A stretch of 64,000 nucleotides of DNA from Microbulbifer rhizosphaerae (GCF_014191725.1 NZ_JACHWZ010000012.1:120403-184402); one strand, 5' to 3'; shown: positions 52,746 through 62,390, counted from the first letter of the stretch. Notes: a model not told the origin generated them from the sequence alone. Numbers and translations are program-made.

Positions 52746-55700
52746 CCCAAATCAACCGCCTCAGTTCCGGTGGTCGCATCGACCGCGAAACACCGATCCG
52801 ATTTGTCTTCAACGGCCGACACTACGGCGGTTACCGGGGCGACACCCTGGCTTCGGCGCTGCTGGCCAACGGTGTGAAAGTGGTCGGCCGAAGCTTCAAG
52901 TACGGCCGCCCGCGCGGCATTGTCGCCGCTGGTGCCGAGGAGCCCAACGCCATCTTTCAGCTCGGTGCCGAAGAGTCCACCCAGGTGCCGAACGTGCGCG
53001 CCACCCAGCAGGAAATCTTCGAGGGCCTGGTCAGCCGGCCGACCAGCGGCTGGCCCGGCCTGGGGTTCGATCTGATGGGGGCGGCAGGCAAGCTCTTCGG
53101 CCGGATGTTGCCGCCGGGCTTTTACTACAAGACCTTCATGTTCCCGCAGTCCTTCTGGGAGGTCTACGAAAAATACATTCGCAAGGCAGCCGGATTGGGG
53201 CGGTCACCACGTGTGCCGGATGCGGACATCTACGATCACCTGAATCAGCATACCGACGTGCTGGTTGTGGGCGCCGGCCCGGCCGGCCTGTCTGCCGCCC
53301 TGGCGGCCGCCCGCACCGGGGCCCGGGTGATACTGGCCGATGAACAGGCCGAACCCGGCGGCTCCCTGCTGTACAGCCGCGATCTCATCGACGGGGAGGC
53401 GCCCGACCGCTGGCTGCACAACACACTGACGGAACTGGCCGGATACGAGCATGTACAGGTGCTGACACGCGCCACGGTAAACGGTTATCACGACCACAAT
53501 TTCCTGACCATCCACGAGCGCCGCAGCGACCACCTGAGCGACCGCGCCCCCGAAGGCCAGGCTCGCCAGCGCATGCACCGGGTGCGCGCCCACTGGGTGG
53601 TGCTGGCCACCGGGGCCCACGAGCGCCCCTTGGTATTTGGCCACAACGACCTGCCCGGCTGCATGCTGGCCTCCGCGGTCTCGACCTACATCCGCCAGTA
53701 CGGCGTGGTGCCCGGCCGGCGTCTGGTGCTGATGACCACCAACGACTACGGCTATCGCACCGCTTTCGACTGGCAGGACAGCGGCCACGAGGTCGTCGCA
53801 GTTGTGGATACCCGCCAGAACCCGGAGGGCCCCTACCAGGAGGAGGCCCGGGCTCGCGGCCTGACGCTGATGCGCGGCTGCGCCGTGATCGAGGCCAAAG
53901 GCGGCCAACAGGTGACCGGCGCGGTGATTGCACCCATTGATGCCGACGGTGGGCGGGTGACCGGTGCGACCCGGGTGTTGGCCTGCGACACCCTGGCCAG
54001 CTCCGGTGGTTGGAGCCCGGCGGTGCATCTTTCCTGCCATACCGGCAGCCGGCCTGTCTGGCGCGACGACATCATCGGTTTTGTGCCGGGGGAGACGGTG
54101 CAGCGCCAACTGGTTGCCGGCGCCGTGGACGGCACCTACAGCCTGGCCGGCTGCCTGCGAGAAGGCCTGCGAGCCGGTGTGGAAGCGGCCGTCAAGGCGG
54201 GTTACCCGAGCGTTCCCACCGCGGCGCCGAAGGTCAACGAATTGACCGAAGGCGAGGCCATGGCGTTGTTCTGCGTGCCGCACCTGAAGCGCACCAGCCG
54301 GGCCCCCAAGCAGTTCGTCGACTTCCAGACCGACGTCACCGCCGCCGCCATCGAACTGGCCACCCGCGAGGGCTTCGAATCCATCGAGCACGTCAAGCGC
54401 TACACCGCCATGGGCTTCGGCACCGACCAGGGCAAGCTGGGCAACATCAACGGCATGGCCATCGCCGCCAGGTCGATGAACAAGACGATTCCCGAGACCG
54501 GCACCACGGTGTTCCGGCCCAATTACACCCCGGTCACCTTCGGCGCCATAGCCGGGCGGCACTGCGACGAGCTGTTCGATCCGAAGCGCTACACCGCCAT
54601 GCACCCCTGGCATGTGGAACACGGCGCGAAGTTCGAGGACGTCGGCCAGTGGAAACGTCCCTGGTACTACCCCAAGCCGGGCGAAACCATGCAGCAGGCA
54701 TTGGATCGGGAGTGCCGGGCCACGCGCGAGAGTATCGGCATTCTCGATGCCTCCACCCTGGGCAAGATCGACATCCAGGGCAAGGACGCGCGGGAGTTCC
54801 TCGGCCGTGTCTACACCAACGCCTGGGCCAAGCTTGCGGTCGGCAAGTGCCGCTACGGCCTGATGTGCGGCGAGGACGGCATGGTGTTCGACGACGGTGT
54901 GACCTCCTGCCTGGGCGAGCAGCACTTTCTGATGACCACCACCAGCGGCGGCGCCGCTCGTGTATTGGAATGGCTGGAGTTTTACCACCAGACCGAGTGG
55001 CCCGAACTCGAGGTCTACTTCAATACGGTCACTGACCACTGGGCCACCATGAGCATCGCCGGTCCCAACAGCCGCAAACTGCTGGCGGAACTGTGCGACG
55101 ACATCGACCTGGACCGCGATGCCTTCCGCTTTATGGACTGGCGCCAGGGCACCGTGGCCGGGGTGCCGGCACGGGTATTCCGCATCTCCTTCACCGGCGA
55201 GCTGTCCTTTGAGATCAACGTCCAGGCCAATTACGGGTTGTACGTCTGGGAAAAACTGTTCGAGCACGGCGCCAAATACAATCTGACGCCCTACGGCACT
55301 GAGACCATGCACATCCTGCGTGCCGAAAAGGGTTTCATCATTGCCGGCCAGGACACCGATGGTGCCGTCCACCCCTACGACCTGGGCATGAGCTGGGCGG
55401 TGAAGGAGGACAAACCCTTCAGCTTCATCGGTAAGCGCGGCATGAAGCGAGCCGATTGTGTGCGCGAGGACCGCAAGCAACTGGTCGGCCTGAAGACCAG
55501 GAATCCGAAAGTGGTTCTACCCGAAGGCGCCCAGGCAGTGAACGACCCCAACCAACCGAAACCAATGACCATGCTCGGTCACGTCACCTCCAGCTACTAC
55601 AGCGCCAATCTGGGCCGCAGCATCGCCATGGGCCTGATCCGTGACGGCTTCAACCGCATGGGCGATACCGTTTATTACCCGCAGACAGACGGCAGCGTGA

Positions 55701-55762
55701 TCGAAGCCGAAATCTGCAGCCCGATCTTCCTGGACCCGAAAGGAGAGCGTCAAAATGTCTGA
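52742..55762 (+). CDS. soxA: Sarcosine oxidase alpha subunit SoxA
   Basis: This 1006-residue subunit has an N-terminal region like a 2Fe-2S-type domain without cluster cysteines (YGGYRGDTLASALLANGVKVVGRSFKYGRPRG) and an NAD/FAD Rossmann domain (DVLVVGAGPAGLSAALAAARTG, given in two parts near residue 175). The C-terminal aminomethyltransferase (GcvT-like) half (about residues 630-1000) binds tetrahydrofolate and makes methylene-THF. It overlaps soxG by 8 bases. It is a standard member of the heterotetramer. Confidence 0.95.
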   Translation: MTQINRLSSGGRIDRETPIRFVFNGRHYGGYRGDTLASALLANGVKVVGRSFKYGRPRGIVAAGAEEPNAIFQLGAEESTQVPNVRATQQEIFEGLVSRPTSGWPGLGFDLMGAAGKLFGRMLPPGFYYKTFMFPQSFWEVYEKYIRKAAGLGRSPRVPDADIYDHLNQHTDVLVVGAGPAGLSAALAAARTGARVILADEQAEPGGSLLYSRDLIDGEAPDRWLHNTLTELAGYEHVQVLTRATVNGYHDHNFLTIHERRSDHLSDRAPEGQARQRMHRVRAHWVVLATGAHERPLVFGHNDLPGCMLASAVSTYIRQYGVVPGRRLVLMTTNDYGYRTAFDWQDSGHEVVAVVDTRQNPEGPYQEEARARGLTLMRGCAVIEAKGGQQVTGAVIAPIDADGGRVTGATRVLACDTLASSGGWSPAVHLSCHTGSRPVWRDDIIGFVPGETVQRQLVAGAVDGTYSLAGCLREGLRAGVEAAVKAGYPSVPTAAPKVNELTEGEAMALFCVPHLKRTSRAPKQFVDFQTDVTAAAIELATREGFESIEHVKRYTAMGFGTDQGKLGNINGMAIAARSMNKTIPETGTTVFRPNYTPVTFGAIAGRHCDELFDPKRYTAMHPWHVEHGAKFEDVGQWKRPWYYPKPGETMQQALDRECRATRESIGILDASTLGKIDIQGKDAREFLGRVYTNAWAKLAVGKCRYGLMCGEDGMVFDDGVTSCLGEQHFLMTTTSGGAARVLEWLEFYHQTEWPELEVYFNTVTDHWATMSIAGPNSRKLLAELCDDIDLDRDAFRFMDWRQGTVAGVPARVFRISFTGELSFEINVQANYGLYVWEKLFEHGAKYNLTPYGTETMHILRAEKGFIIAGQDTDGAVHPYDLGMSWAVKEDKPFSFIGKRGMKRADCVREDRKQLVGLKTRNPKVVLPEGAQAVNDPNQPKPMTMLGHVTSSYYSANLGRSIAMGLIRDGFNRMGDTVYYPQTDGSVIEAEICSPIFLDPKGERQNV

Positions 55763-56474
55763 TGTGATTGATATCGATGCCATTGGTGAGGGACAGGTGG
55801 CGGTCATGGATCAACTACCGAGCGGAGAGATACCCGCGGAAAGCCCCTTGCATCACCTCGACAGCACTGTACCCACCTTCACATCGAAGCCGGCCGGCGT
55901 GCGCTTGTGGGAGGAAGCCCTGAAAGGACACCTGGTGCTGCGGGGCAATGCCGAAGACCCGACCTTCCAACGCGGCGTCGAGGCCGCCCTCGGAATGGCC
56001 CTGCCCGAGCGTTTGCGCAGCGTGCAGCAGGGCCCGCTGTCGCTGCGCTGGATTGCCCCGGACGAATGGCTATTGGTCTGCCCCGGCGACCAGGCAGCGG
56101 CGCTGGAGATTCGGCTGCGGCGCCACCTGAGCGGGCATTTCGCCGTCGTCAATGTCAGCGGCGGCCAGACGCTGATCCACCTGGCAGGGCCTGACGCCGC
56201 CATGGTGCTGAAAAAAAGCTGCCCCTACGACCTGCACGAGCACAATTTTCCCATAGGCAAGGTGGTTACCACCGTCCTGGCCAAGACTCAGGCGACCTTG
56301 TGCAAAATTGCCGCCGACCAGTGGGAGCTGGTGGTGCGACGCAGTTTTGCCGACTACGCGTGGCGCTGGCTGGTCGATGCCTCGGCCGAATACGGGCTGA
56401 TTGGCGACACACCGGCCACAGCCGCACAGCGACGAGCCTCGACCGGCCGCCATCCAGTGTCTTCCGAAACCTGA
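55755..56474 (+). CDS. soxG: Sarcosine oxidase gamma subunit SoxG
   Basis: This 239-residue subunit is GcvT-like in fold. LSLRWIAPDEWLLVCPGDQAA and VNVSGGQTLIHLAGPDAAMVLKKSCPYDLH are typical, ending in FADYAWRWLVDASAEYGL. It is somewhat longer than common (about 200-210) because of an acidic N-terminal extension and a C-terminal tail. It completes the soxBDAG order. Confidence 0.93.
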   Translation: MSDVIDIDAIGEGQVAVMDQLPSGEIPAESPLHHLDSTVPTFTSKPAGVRLWEEALKGHLVLRGNAEDPTFQRGVEAALGMALPERLRSVQQGPLSLRWIAPDEWLLVCPGDQAAALEIRLRRHLSGHFAVVNVSGGQTLIHLAGPDAAMVLKKSCPYDLHEHNFPIGKVVTTVLAKTQATLCKIAADQWELVVRRSFADYAWRWLVDASAEYGLIGDTPATAAQRRASTGRHPVSSET

Positions 56475-56486
56475 GGGTTGAGCGCC

Positions 56487-57353
56487 ATGGTTAATCACGA
56501 GCCACTCTGGATCCTCACGGCGCAATGCCCGAGCACTCTGGGCACAGTGGATGTGGTCACACGCAGCCTGGCGGAGACGGAAAATTACATCGTATCGATG
56601 AACTCCTTCGATGACCGGGCCACTGAAAGTTTCAGTATTCGTGTTGAGTTTCGACCGCTGTCCGGTACTGCGTCGCTACAGCGTTTTCGGGAAATATTTG
56701 CCGAACGGGCGGCGGGTTTCCGGATGAGATGGCAATTGAGCGACCCCGACCACAGGACCAAGGTCGCCATTCTGGTCTCGAAATACGACCACTGCCTGAA
56801 CGACCTGTTATATCGCTATCGCACCGGCGAACTCGCCATCGAAATTCCTCTCATCATTTCCAACCACCCTGACCTGCAGCCCCTCGCCGACTGGCATGGC
56901 ATTCCCTATTTTCACCTGCCGATATCTCCCGAGACCAAGTCAGAACAAGAAGCGGAATTGTGGCGATTGATTACCCTCCACCAATGCGAGCTGGTGGTGC
57001 TGGCACGATACATGCAGGTTTTGTCGCCCGAACTGTCGAGGAAACTCGACGGCAAGGCGATCAACATCCACCACTCATTGCTGCCCGGCTTCAAAGGCGC
57101 CAAACCCTATCACCAGGCCTGGGCCAAGGGGGTAAAACTGGTGGGCGCGACCGCCCACTATGTGAACGATGACCTGGATGAAGGGCCGATTATCACCCAG
57201 GCGGTGCAGGCAGTGGACCACAGCCACTACCCGGAAGATCTGGTTGCACGTGGTCAGGATATTGAAAGTCAGACACTGGCCAAAGCGGTGCGTTATCACA
57301 TTGAAAAACGCGTTTTTCTGCACGGAAACCGGACTGTTGTGTTTGCGGACTAA
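56487..57353 (+). CDS. purU: Formyltetrahydrofolate deformylase PurU
   Basis: This 288-residue enzyme hydrolyses 10-formyl-THF to formate and THF. An N-terminal ACT domain (about residues 5-80) precedes the formyltransferase-like domain with INIHHSLLPGFKGAKPYHQA (catalytic Asn and His) and DDLDEGPIITQAV (Asp). In this setting it disposes of C1 units from sarcosine methyl groups, sending formate to Fds. ATG 56487 follows GAGGG at proper spacing; the upstream TTG is too close to it. It is 12 bases after soxG, in the same operon. Confidence 0.94.
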   Translation: MVNHEPLWILTAQCPSTLGTVDVVTRSLAETENYIVSMNSFDDRATESFSIRVEFRPLSGTASLQRFREIFAERAAGFRMRWQLSDPDHRTKVAILVSKYDHCLNDLLYRYRTGELAIEIPLIISNHPDLQPLADWHGIPYFHLPISPETKSEQEAELWRLITLHQCELVVLARYMQVLSPELSRKLDGKAINIHHSLLPGFKGAKPYHQAWAKGVKLVGATAHYVNDDLDEGPIITQAVQAVDHSHYPEDLVARGQDIESQTLAKAVRYHIEKRVFLHGNRTVVFAD

Positions 57354-57482
57354 CTCATAGGCAACCGCTGTTTCAGAAAACAGGAGGGGAGTCATGGTAC
57401 ACTTTAACTAAATCGGGCTAGAACGAGGGGTAAAACAACCGAATAGTCCAGTCATATAAAAAATAAAGAGGGGAGTATAGTC

Positions 57483-60104
57483 ATGTTTAAACAAACTACA
57501 TTAGCGAGTGCCATAGTCGCGGCCATCGCCTCGAGTTCCGCGCATGCGGCCACTATTGAGGAGGTGACGGTCACCGCGACCAAGCGGGCCGAGAGCACCC
57601 AGGATATTCCCGTCGCCGTGTCGGCAATGGGTGAGGAAAAGCTCGAGCAGATGGGAGTATCGAACTTCCAGGATTATATGGTGCAAATGCCGGGCATTAC
57701 CGCCGGTGGCAGCGGCCCCGGGCAGAACACCATTTATATCCGCGGTGTCGCCTCCACGACACCCAACCTGACCACCGCGGGTGTGGCGGGTCTGGCCCCC
57801 AACGTGGCGCTCTACCTCGACGAGCAGCCGCTGTCGCAGCCGGGACGCAACCTGGATGTCTACGCCGCCGATTTGAATCGGGTGGAAGTACTGGCCGGCC
57901 CCCAGGGCACCCTGTTCGGGGCGAGTTCCCAGGCCGGCACCGTGCGCCTGATCACCAACAAGCCGGACCCGACCGACGCGGGCGGCAATATCAAAGTCGG
58001 CACCTCCTTCACATCCGGCGGCGAGCCGAGCCAGAACCTCGAAGCGGTGGCGAACCTGCCGCTGACCAATACCCTGACCTTGCGCGGTGTGGTCTATGTG
58101 GACCACCAGGGCGGCTACATCGACAATGTGGCGGGGACGCGCTCGGCAGCCGAATCTGCGCGCTTCCGGCCCGAGGGCACCCTGCGCGACAACGGCGTGG
58201 CGGTCAGCGCCCAACGGCGGGGCATCCAGCACGATGCGGATCTCAGCGATGTGACCTTTCTGGAAGCGGACAATGCGGACCTGGTCCAGAAAGACTTCAA
58301 TGACACCACCTATACCGGCGGCCGATTGAGCGGGCTCTGGGATATCAACGAGGATTGGAGCCTGCTGGTAGGCTACGCGCAGCAGACCATCGATTCGGAC
58401 GGTGTCTTCTTCGTCGACCCGGATCTGGACGACATGGAAATCCAGCGTTTCTCGGAGGATTCCCTGGAAGATTCCTACCAGAACGTCAACTGGACCCTGG
58501 AGGGCAGACTGGCGGAGCTGGAGATGGTGTACACCGGAGCCTTTACCAAACGGGACTCCGATCAACTGGTGGATTATTCCGATTACCTGTTCGTGGGTCA
58601 GTACCTGCCCTATTACATCTGCGACGGGTCGGTAAGTTACGGGGGGGATGCGCCCAGCGGCACCTGCCAGGCTCCCAACCTGTATGTCAACTCCACCAGC
58701 GAAGCTGAAGTGGGCACGCATGAGCTGCGCTTTTCCACTCCGGATGACAAGCGCATACATGCCACCTTCGGCGCCTTCTATAGCGATATGGAGTTGCGCG
58801 AGCGCAACGATTTCACTTATCCGGGATCGACACAGGTCGCCGGCTGGGCGGAGGGTCAAACCGGCTTTGGGCCCAACAAATCCTTTACCACGGGCTACAC
58901 CTCAGATGCGGGGCCCTATCCCGAAGGCGTGATTTTCCGCAACGATGTCAAACGCACCGACCAGCAAATGGGCGCGTTCGGGGAAGTCACTTTCGAGCTG
59001 AGTGATGCGTTTTCAGCCATTGTCGGCGCGCGTTACTACGACATCGAGGTGGATTTCGAAGGCAGCGCCAACTCGTCCTTCTGTAATCTCGGCGGCGAGA
59101 CGGTCGACGACGACGCCAACGCCTTTGGCACCGATATCAGTGATATTTACAACGGTGACGGTGAATACACCTTCCGTGGCGCCTGTGACACTGATCGGCA
59201 TATCACATATACGCGGGATATGTCGCTGGAGGAGATCATGGCGACGGATCCGGAACTCTCCGCGGAGCAGGCTAACCAGATCTTCAACGCAACCCGGGCG
59301 CCGGATGTGGCCGCCACCGACGGAACCATCTTCAAGTTCACACTACAGTGGATGCCAACGGACGACCACCTGCTTTACGCCACCGCCTCGGAGGGCTTCC
59401 GGCCGGGGCTGTTGAACCGGCCCGGCGGGGCGTCCGCCGGGGATTACACGGTGCCCTTCGCGTTGGATACGGACGACACCACCAACTACGAGCTGGGCTG
59501 GAAGACCGATTTACTGGATGGCCAGCTGCGTTTCAACGGCAGCCTGTTTTTCGTGGAGATCGAAAAGCTTCAAACCACGATTTTCGACCCCAGCATTACC
59601 AACCTCTTCTTCTCGGACAACGCGGCCAACGCGGAAGTCAAGGGCGTTGAGGGGGACTTCACCTGGGCACCGGATATGGTATCCGGACTTCTGGTCAGCG
59701 GTTCCTTCTCGGTTCTGGACACAGAGATCACTGAGGTGCTCACCCCGACCGACGACGTACAGGTCGGCGATGAGCTGGCCTTCGCACCCAAATTCCAGGC
59801 CAATCTGCAGGCGCGGTACGAGTGGGAGGGTTTTTCGGGGTCGACCTACCACGTAATGCCCCACGTCACCTATTCAGACTCCTCCTACACGGATATCATC
59901 AGCATCAACAGGATGGAGCTGGACAGTTGGGCCATGCTGGGACTGACCGCGGGTATTACCACTGACAAGTGGTCCGCGGAATTCTTTGGCAAAAACCTGA
60001 CGGACGAACGGGCTGAATTGAGCGGGAACTTCGTGTTCGATCGCAGTCGCGTTTCGGTGTCGCGGCCGAGAACTTTCGGTATCCGGGGCTCCTACCACTT
60101 CTAA
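57483..60104 (+). CDS. TonB-dependent receptor downstream of the betaine operon
   Basis: This 873-residue receptor has a signal peptide (MFKQTTLASAIVAAIASSSAHA), a TonB box-like IEEVTVTATKR, a plug (SAMGEEKLEQMGVSNFQDYM, IYIRGVAS, VEVLAGPQGTLFGASSQAGTVRL) and a barrel ending in an aromatic-terminal GIRGSYHF. It belongs to a different TBDR subgroup (EVTVTATKRAE) from the receptor at 2913. The gap to purU is only 129 bases on the same strand, so it may be linked to the betaine regulon, perhaps for uptake of a larger betaine-containing compound. The substrate is not known. Confidence 0.94.
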   Translation: MFKQTTLASAIVAAIASSSAHAATIEEVTVTATKRAESTQDIPVAVSAMGEEKLEQMGVSNFQDYMVQMPGITAGGSGPGQNTIYIRGVASTTPNLTTAGVAGLAPNVALYLDEQPLSQPGRNLDVYAADLNRVEVLAGPQGTLFGASSQAGTVRLITNKPDPTDAGGNIKVGTSFTSGGEPSQNLEAVANLPLTNTLTLRGVVYVDHQGGYIDNVAGTRSAAESARFRPEGTLRDNGVAVSAQRRGIQHDADLSDVTFLEADNADLVQKDFNDTTYTGGRLSGLWDINEDWSLLVGYAQQTIDSDGVFFVDPDLDDMEIQRFSEDSLEDSYQNVNWTLEGRLAELEMVYTGAFTKRDSDQLVDYSDYLFVGQYLPYYICDGSVSYGGDAPSGTCQAPNLYVNSTSEAEVGTHELRFSTPDDKRIHATFGAFYSDMELRERNDFTYPGSTQVAGWAEGQTGFGPNKSFTTGYTSDAGPYPEGVIFRNDVKRTDQQMGAFGEVTFELSDAFSAIVGARYYDIEVDFEGSANSSFCNLGGETVDDDANAFGTDISDIYNGDGEYTFRGACDTDRHITYTRDMSLEEIMATDPELSAEQANQIFNATRAPDVAATDGTIFKFTLQWMPTDDHLLYATASEGFRPGLLNRPGGASAGDYTVPFALDTDDTTNYELGWKTDLLDGQLRFNGSLFFVEIEKLQTTIFDPSITNLFFSDNAANAEVKGVEGDFTWAPDMVSGLLVSGSFSVLDTEITEVLTPTDDVQVGDELAFAPKFQANLQARYEWEGFSGSTYHVMPHVTYSDSSYTDIISINRMELDSWAMLGLTAGITTDKWSAEFFGKNLTDERAELSGNFVFDRSRVSVSRPRTFGIRGSYHF

Positions 60105-60136
60105 CCTGACCACAAGCCGCAAGCCGGGGTGCCCGA

Positions 60137-60190
60137 CTAGGGGCGCCCGGCCTAGCGGCGCCCGGCCTAGGGGCGCCCCTGCCGGGCGCC
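60137..60190. repeat. Three 15-bp tandem GC-rich repeats
   Basis: Three units CTAGGGGCGCCCGGC, CTAGCGGCGCCCGGC and CTAGGGGCGCCCCTG (60137, 60152, 60167) are followed by CCGGGCGCC. The units contain GGGCGCCC palindromes and can pair with each other to form strong hairpins, possibly a transcription terminator or attenuator between the receptor and sulfotransferase genes. No T-run follows. Confidence 0.75.
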
Positions 60191-60259
60191 AAGCGGCACC
60201 GGGAGCAGGTCTACAAGAGGGACGATCAGAATGCCGGGCACGGCATAGAGAGGTGAGCT

Positions 60260-62254
60260 GTGCAAAGTGAGCAACCTGAATCGGTGTTATCGTCGATTCA
60301 GCAAAAGATCCAGGCCGGCCAGTTTGACTCGGCCCTGGCCGATCTCAGCCAACACCTGGCACAGAATCCCGACGAAACCGAGGCGCTCTACATGAGCGCC
60401 GTTTGTCATCGCTATCAGGGTAGTTTTGAAGCGGCATTGGCATGCCTGGCGCGCGTCAAGGCCCTGGCACCCGACCACGGCCGGGCTCACCAGGAGGAAG
60501 GGCACCTGTATCGCCGCATGGGCGCGCTGGACGAGGCGCTCGCGGCCTACGGCAGGGCCTGCCAGATCAACCCGGTTCTGGAGGCCAGTTGGCGTGCGCA
60601 GTGGGAAATTCTGCATCAGCAGGGCAGAGAAGCGGAGGCTATCCCGATCCGGGCACAGCTGGAGCGGCTGCGGAAACTGCCCAAGGTACTGGTGGCCGTA
60701 ACCGACCTGATTGCCCAGGGCAAGCTGCAAAAGGCCGAGAAACTTTGCCGGCAGTTCCTGGAGAAAGTGCCCCACCACATCGAGGCAATGCGATTGCTGG
60801 CGGATATTGGTCTGCGCCTTGGCGTTCTGGAAGATGCCGAGTTCCTGCTGGAAAGCGCCGTCCAATTCAGTCCGGACAATGTGCAAGTCCGAATGGACTA
60901 CATCCAGGCCTTGCGAAAACGGCAGAAATTCCAGAAGGCCTTGAATGAAGCCAAACGCCTCCTGGATCAAGCGCCCGACAACGTACAGTTCAAGTCGCTG
61001 TTTGCCATCGAATCCCTGCAGGTGGGGGACTATGCGGCTGCCTTGCGTGTATTTGACCAGATCCTGGATCGGGTACCCGGCGATGCCAACACGCTAACCT
61101 CCAAAGGGCATGCCTTGAAAACCTGCGGGCGCTTTGACGAAGCGGTGGGCTGTTACAAGGCCGCACTGGCGAGCCGCCCCCATCATGGTGAAGCGTATTT
61201 TTCCCTCGCCAATCTCAAGGTCTACACCTTTTCCGATAGGGAAGTCGACCAGATGCTCCAGCTGGAGCAAACAGCCAACCTGACGCACATGCAACGGGTG
61301 TATCTGTGTTTTGCGCTGGGCAAGGCTTACGAGGACAGAGAGGAATATGAGCTGGCATTCGAGTACTACTCCCGGGGCAATCAGCTGAAGAAGGCCCAGA
61401 GCCGCTACCGTGCCGAACAGCTGACCGAGGATATGCAAGCCCAGCACCGGGTCTGCACACGGGCGTTGTTCGAAAGCCGGGCTTCGACTGGTCACCCCGC
61501 GCCGGACCCGATCTTCATTGTGGGCCTGCCCCGCGCCGGCTCCACATTGCTGGAGCAGATCCTGTCGTCCCACTCCCAGGTGGATGGCACCCTGGAGCTG
61601 CCCAACATCCTGTCGCTGTCCCAGCGGCTTCGCAGGTTGTCGCGAGAGGGACAGGAAGCGGGTTATCCCGAGATTTTGCAACACCTGTCCGACGCGGAGC
61701 TGGCGCAGCTCGGTGAGGAATACCTTCGCGATACCCGTATACACCGCCAGGGCGCTCCGTTTTTCATCGACAAGATGCCAAATAATTTCCGGCATATCGG
61801 CCTGATCAAACTGATCCTGCCCAATGCCAAGATCATCGATGCCCGCCGCCATCCCATGGCCTGCTGTTTCAGTGGCTACAAACAACTGTTCGCCGAAGGG
61901 CAGGAGTTCAGTTACGACCTCCGGGATCTGGGTCAGTATTACCGGGACTATGTCGAGCTTATGGATCACTGGGATGCGGTATTGCCCGGTTTTGTTTTGC
62001 GGGTGCAGCACGAAGACGTGGTGGCCGACCTGGAAACCCAGGTGCGGCGAATGCTCGAATTCTGCCAGCTGCCGTTCGAACAGGCCTGCCTGGAGTTTCA
62101 CAAGACCGAGCGCAACGTGCGCACGCCCAGCTCCGAGCAGGTTCGCCAGCCCATCTACCGCAGCGCTGTCGAACAGTGGCGGCACTTCGAACCCTGGCTC
62201 TCTCCGCTGAAAGAAACATTGAGCGCATCGGTATTGGCACGCTGCGACCACTAG
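60260..62254 (+). CDS. TPR-repeat sulfotransferase
   Basis: This 664-residue protein has an N-terminal run of TPR-like helices (about residues 1-380, for example PDETEALYMSAVCHRYQG, ALAAYGRACQINP, AVGCYKAALASRP). A C-terminal sulfotransferase domain follows, with a PAPS 5'-phosphosulfate loop FIVGLPRAGSTLLEQILSSH (about residue 415) and a 3'-phosphate region DARRHPMACCFSGY (about residue 530). No signal peptide is seen, so it is cytoplasmic. GTG at 60260 follows an AGAGAGG ribosome site. Such genes often follow TBDR genes in marine gammaproteobacteria, but the acceptor is unknown. Confidence 0.88.
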   Translation: MQSEQPESVLSSIQQKIQAGQFDSALADLSQHLAQNPDETEALYMSAVCHRYQGSFEAALACLARVKALAPDHGRAHQEEGHLYRRMGALDEALAAYGRACQINPVLEASWRAQWEILHQQGREAEAIPIRAQLERLRKLPKVLVAVTDLIAQGKLQKAEKLCRQFLEKVPHHIEAMRLLADIGLRLGVLEDAEFLLESAVQFSPDNVQVRMDYIQALRKRQKFQKALNEAKRLLDQAPDNVQFKSLFAIESLQVGDYAAALRVFDQILDRVPGDANTLTSKGHALKTCGRFDEAVGCYKAALASRPHHGEAYFSLANLKVYTFSDREVDQMLQLEQTANLTHMQRVYLCFALGKAYEDREEYELAFEYYSRGNQLKKAQSRYRAEQLTEDMQAQHRVCTRALFESRASTGHPAPDPIFIVGLPRAGSTLLEQILSSHSQVDGTLELPNILSLSQRLRRLSREGQEAGYPEILQHLSDAELAQLGEEYLRDTRIHRQGAPFFIDKMPNNFRHIGLIKLILPNAKIIDARRHPMACCFSGYKQLFAEGQEFSYDLRDLGQYYRDYVELMDHWDAVLPGFVLRVQHEDVVADLETQVRRMLEFCQLPFEQACLEFHKTERNVRTPSSEQVRQPIYRSAVEQWRHFEPWLSPLKETLSASVLARCDH

Positions 62255-62272
62255 GCTTCAATGGCTTCCCGC

Positions 62273-62294
62273 AGGGGCCTGCCTTCGGGCCCCT
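62273..62294 (+). terminator. Weak terminator-like hairpin after the sulfotransferase gene
   Basis: The stem AGGGGCC/GGCCCCT with an 8-base loop lies 18 bases past the stop. The 3' side (TTAAAAT) is not a true T-run, so termination may be inefficient. Confidence 0.5.
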
Positions 62295-62344
62295 TAAAAT
62301 ACCCCTCCCTCCCCTGATCGAAATACCACGCTCTCAATCATCTG

Positions 62345-62390
62345 GTGTCCGGCGCTCTCCTGGCGGACAGCGGACACATAAAGCGGACAC
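62345..62390. promoter_or_regulatory. Clustered GTGTCCG/CGGACAC activator-like sites
   Basis: One GTGTCCG (62345-62351) faces three CGGACA(C) copies (62364-62369, 62371-62377, 62384-62390). They lie 75-120 bases upstream of the sigma-54 -24 element, the usual position for enhancer sites of NtrC-type response regulators. The motif is repeated and in both orientations. The binding protein is not identifiable. Confidence 0.55.

Noticed and set aside
53204..55480. 758-codon open frame on the minus strand across soxA
   Set aside because: It is the antisense shadow of a clear sarcosine oxidase alpha subunit in GC-rich DNA; the translation has no recognisable domain and is low-complexity.
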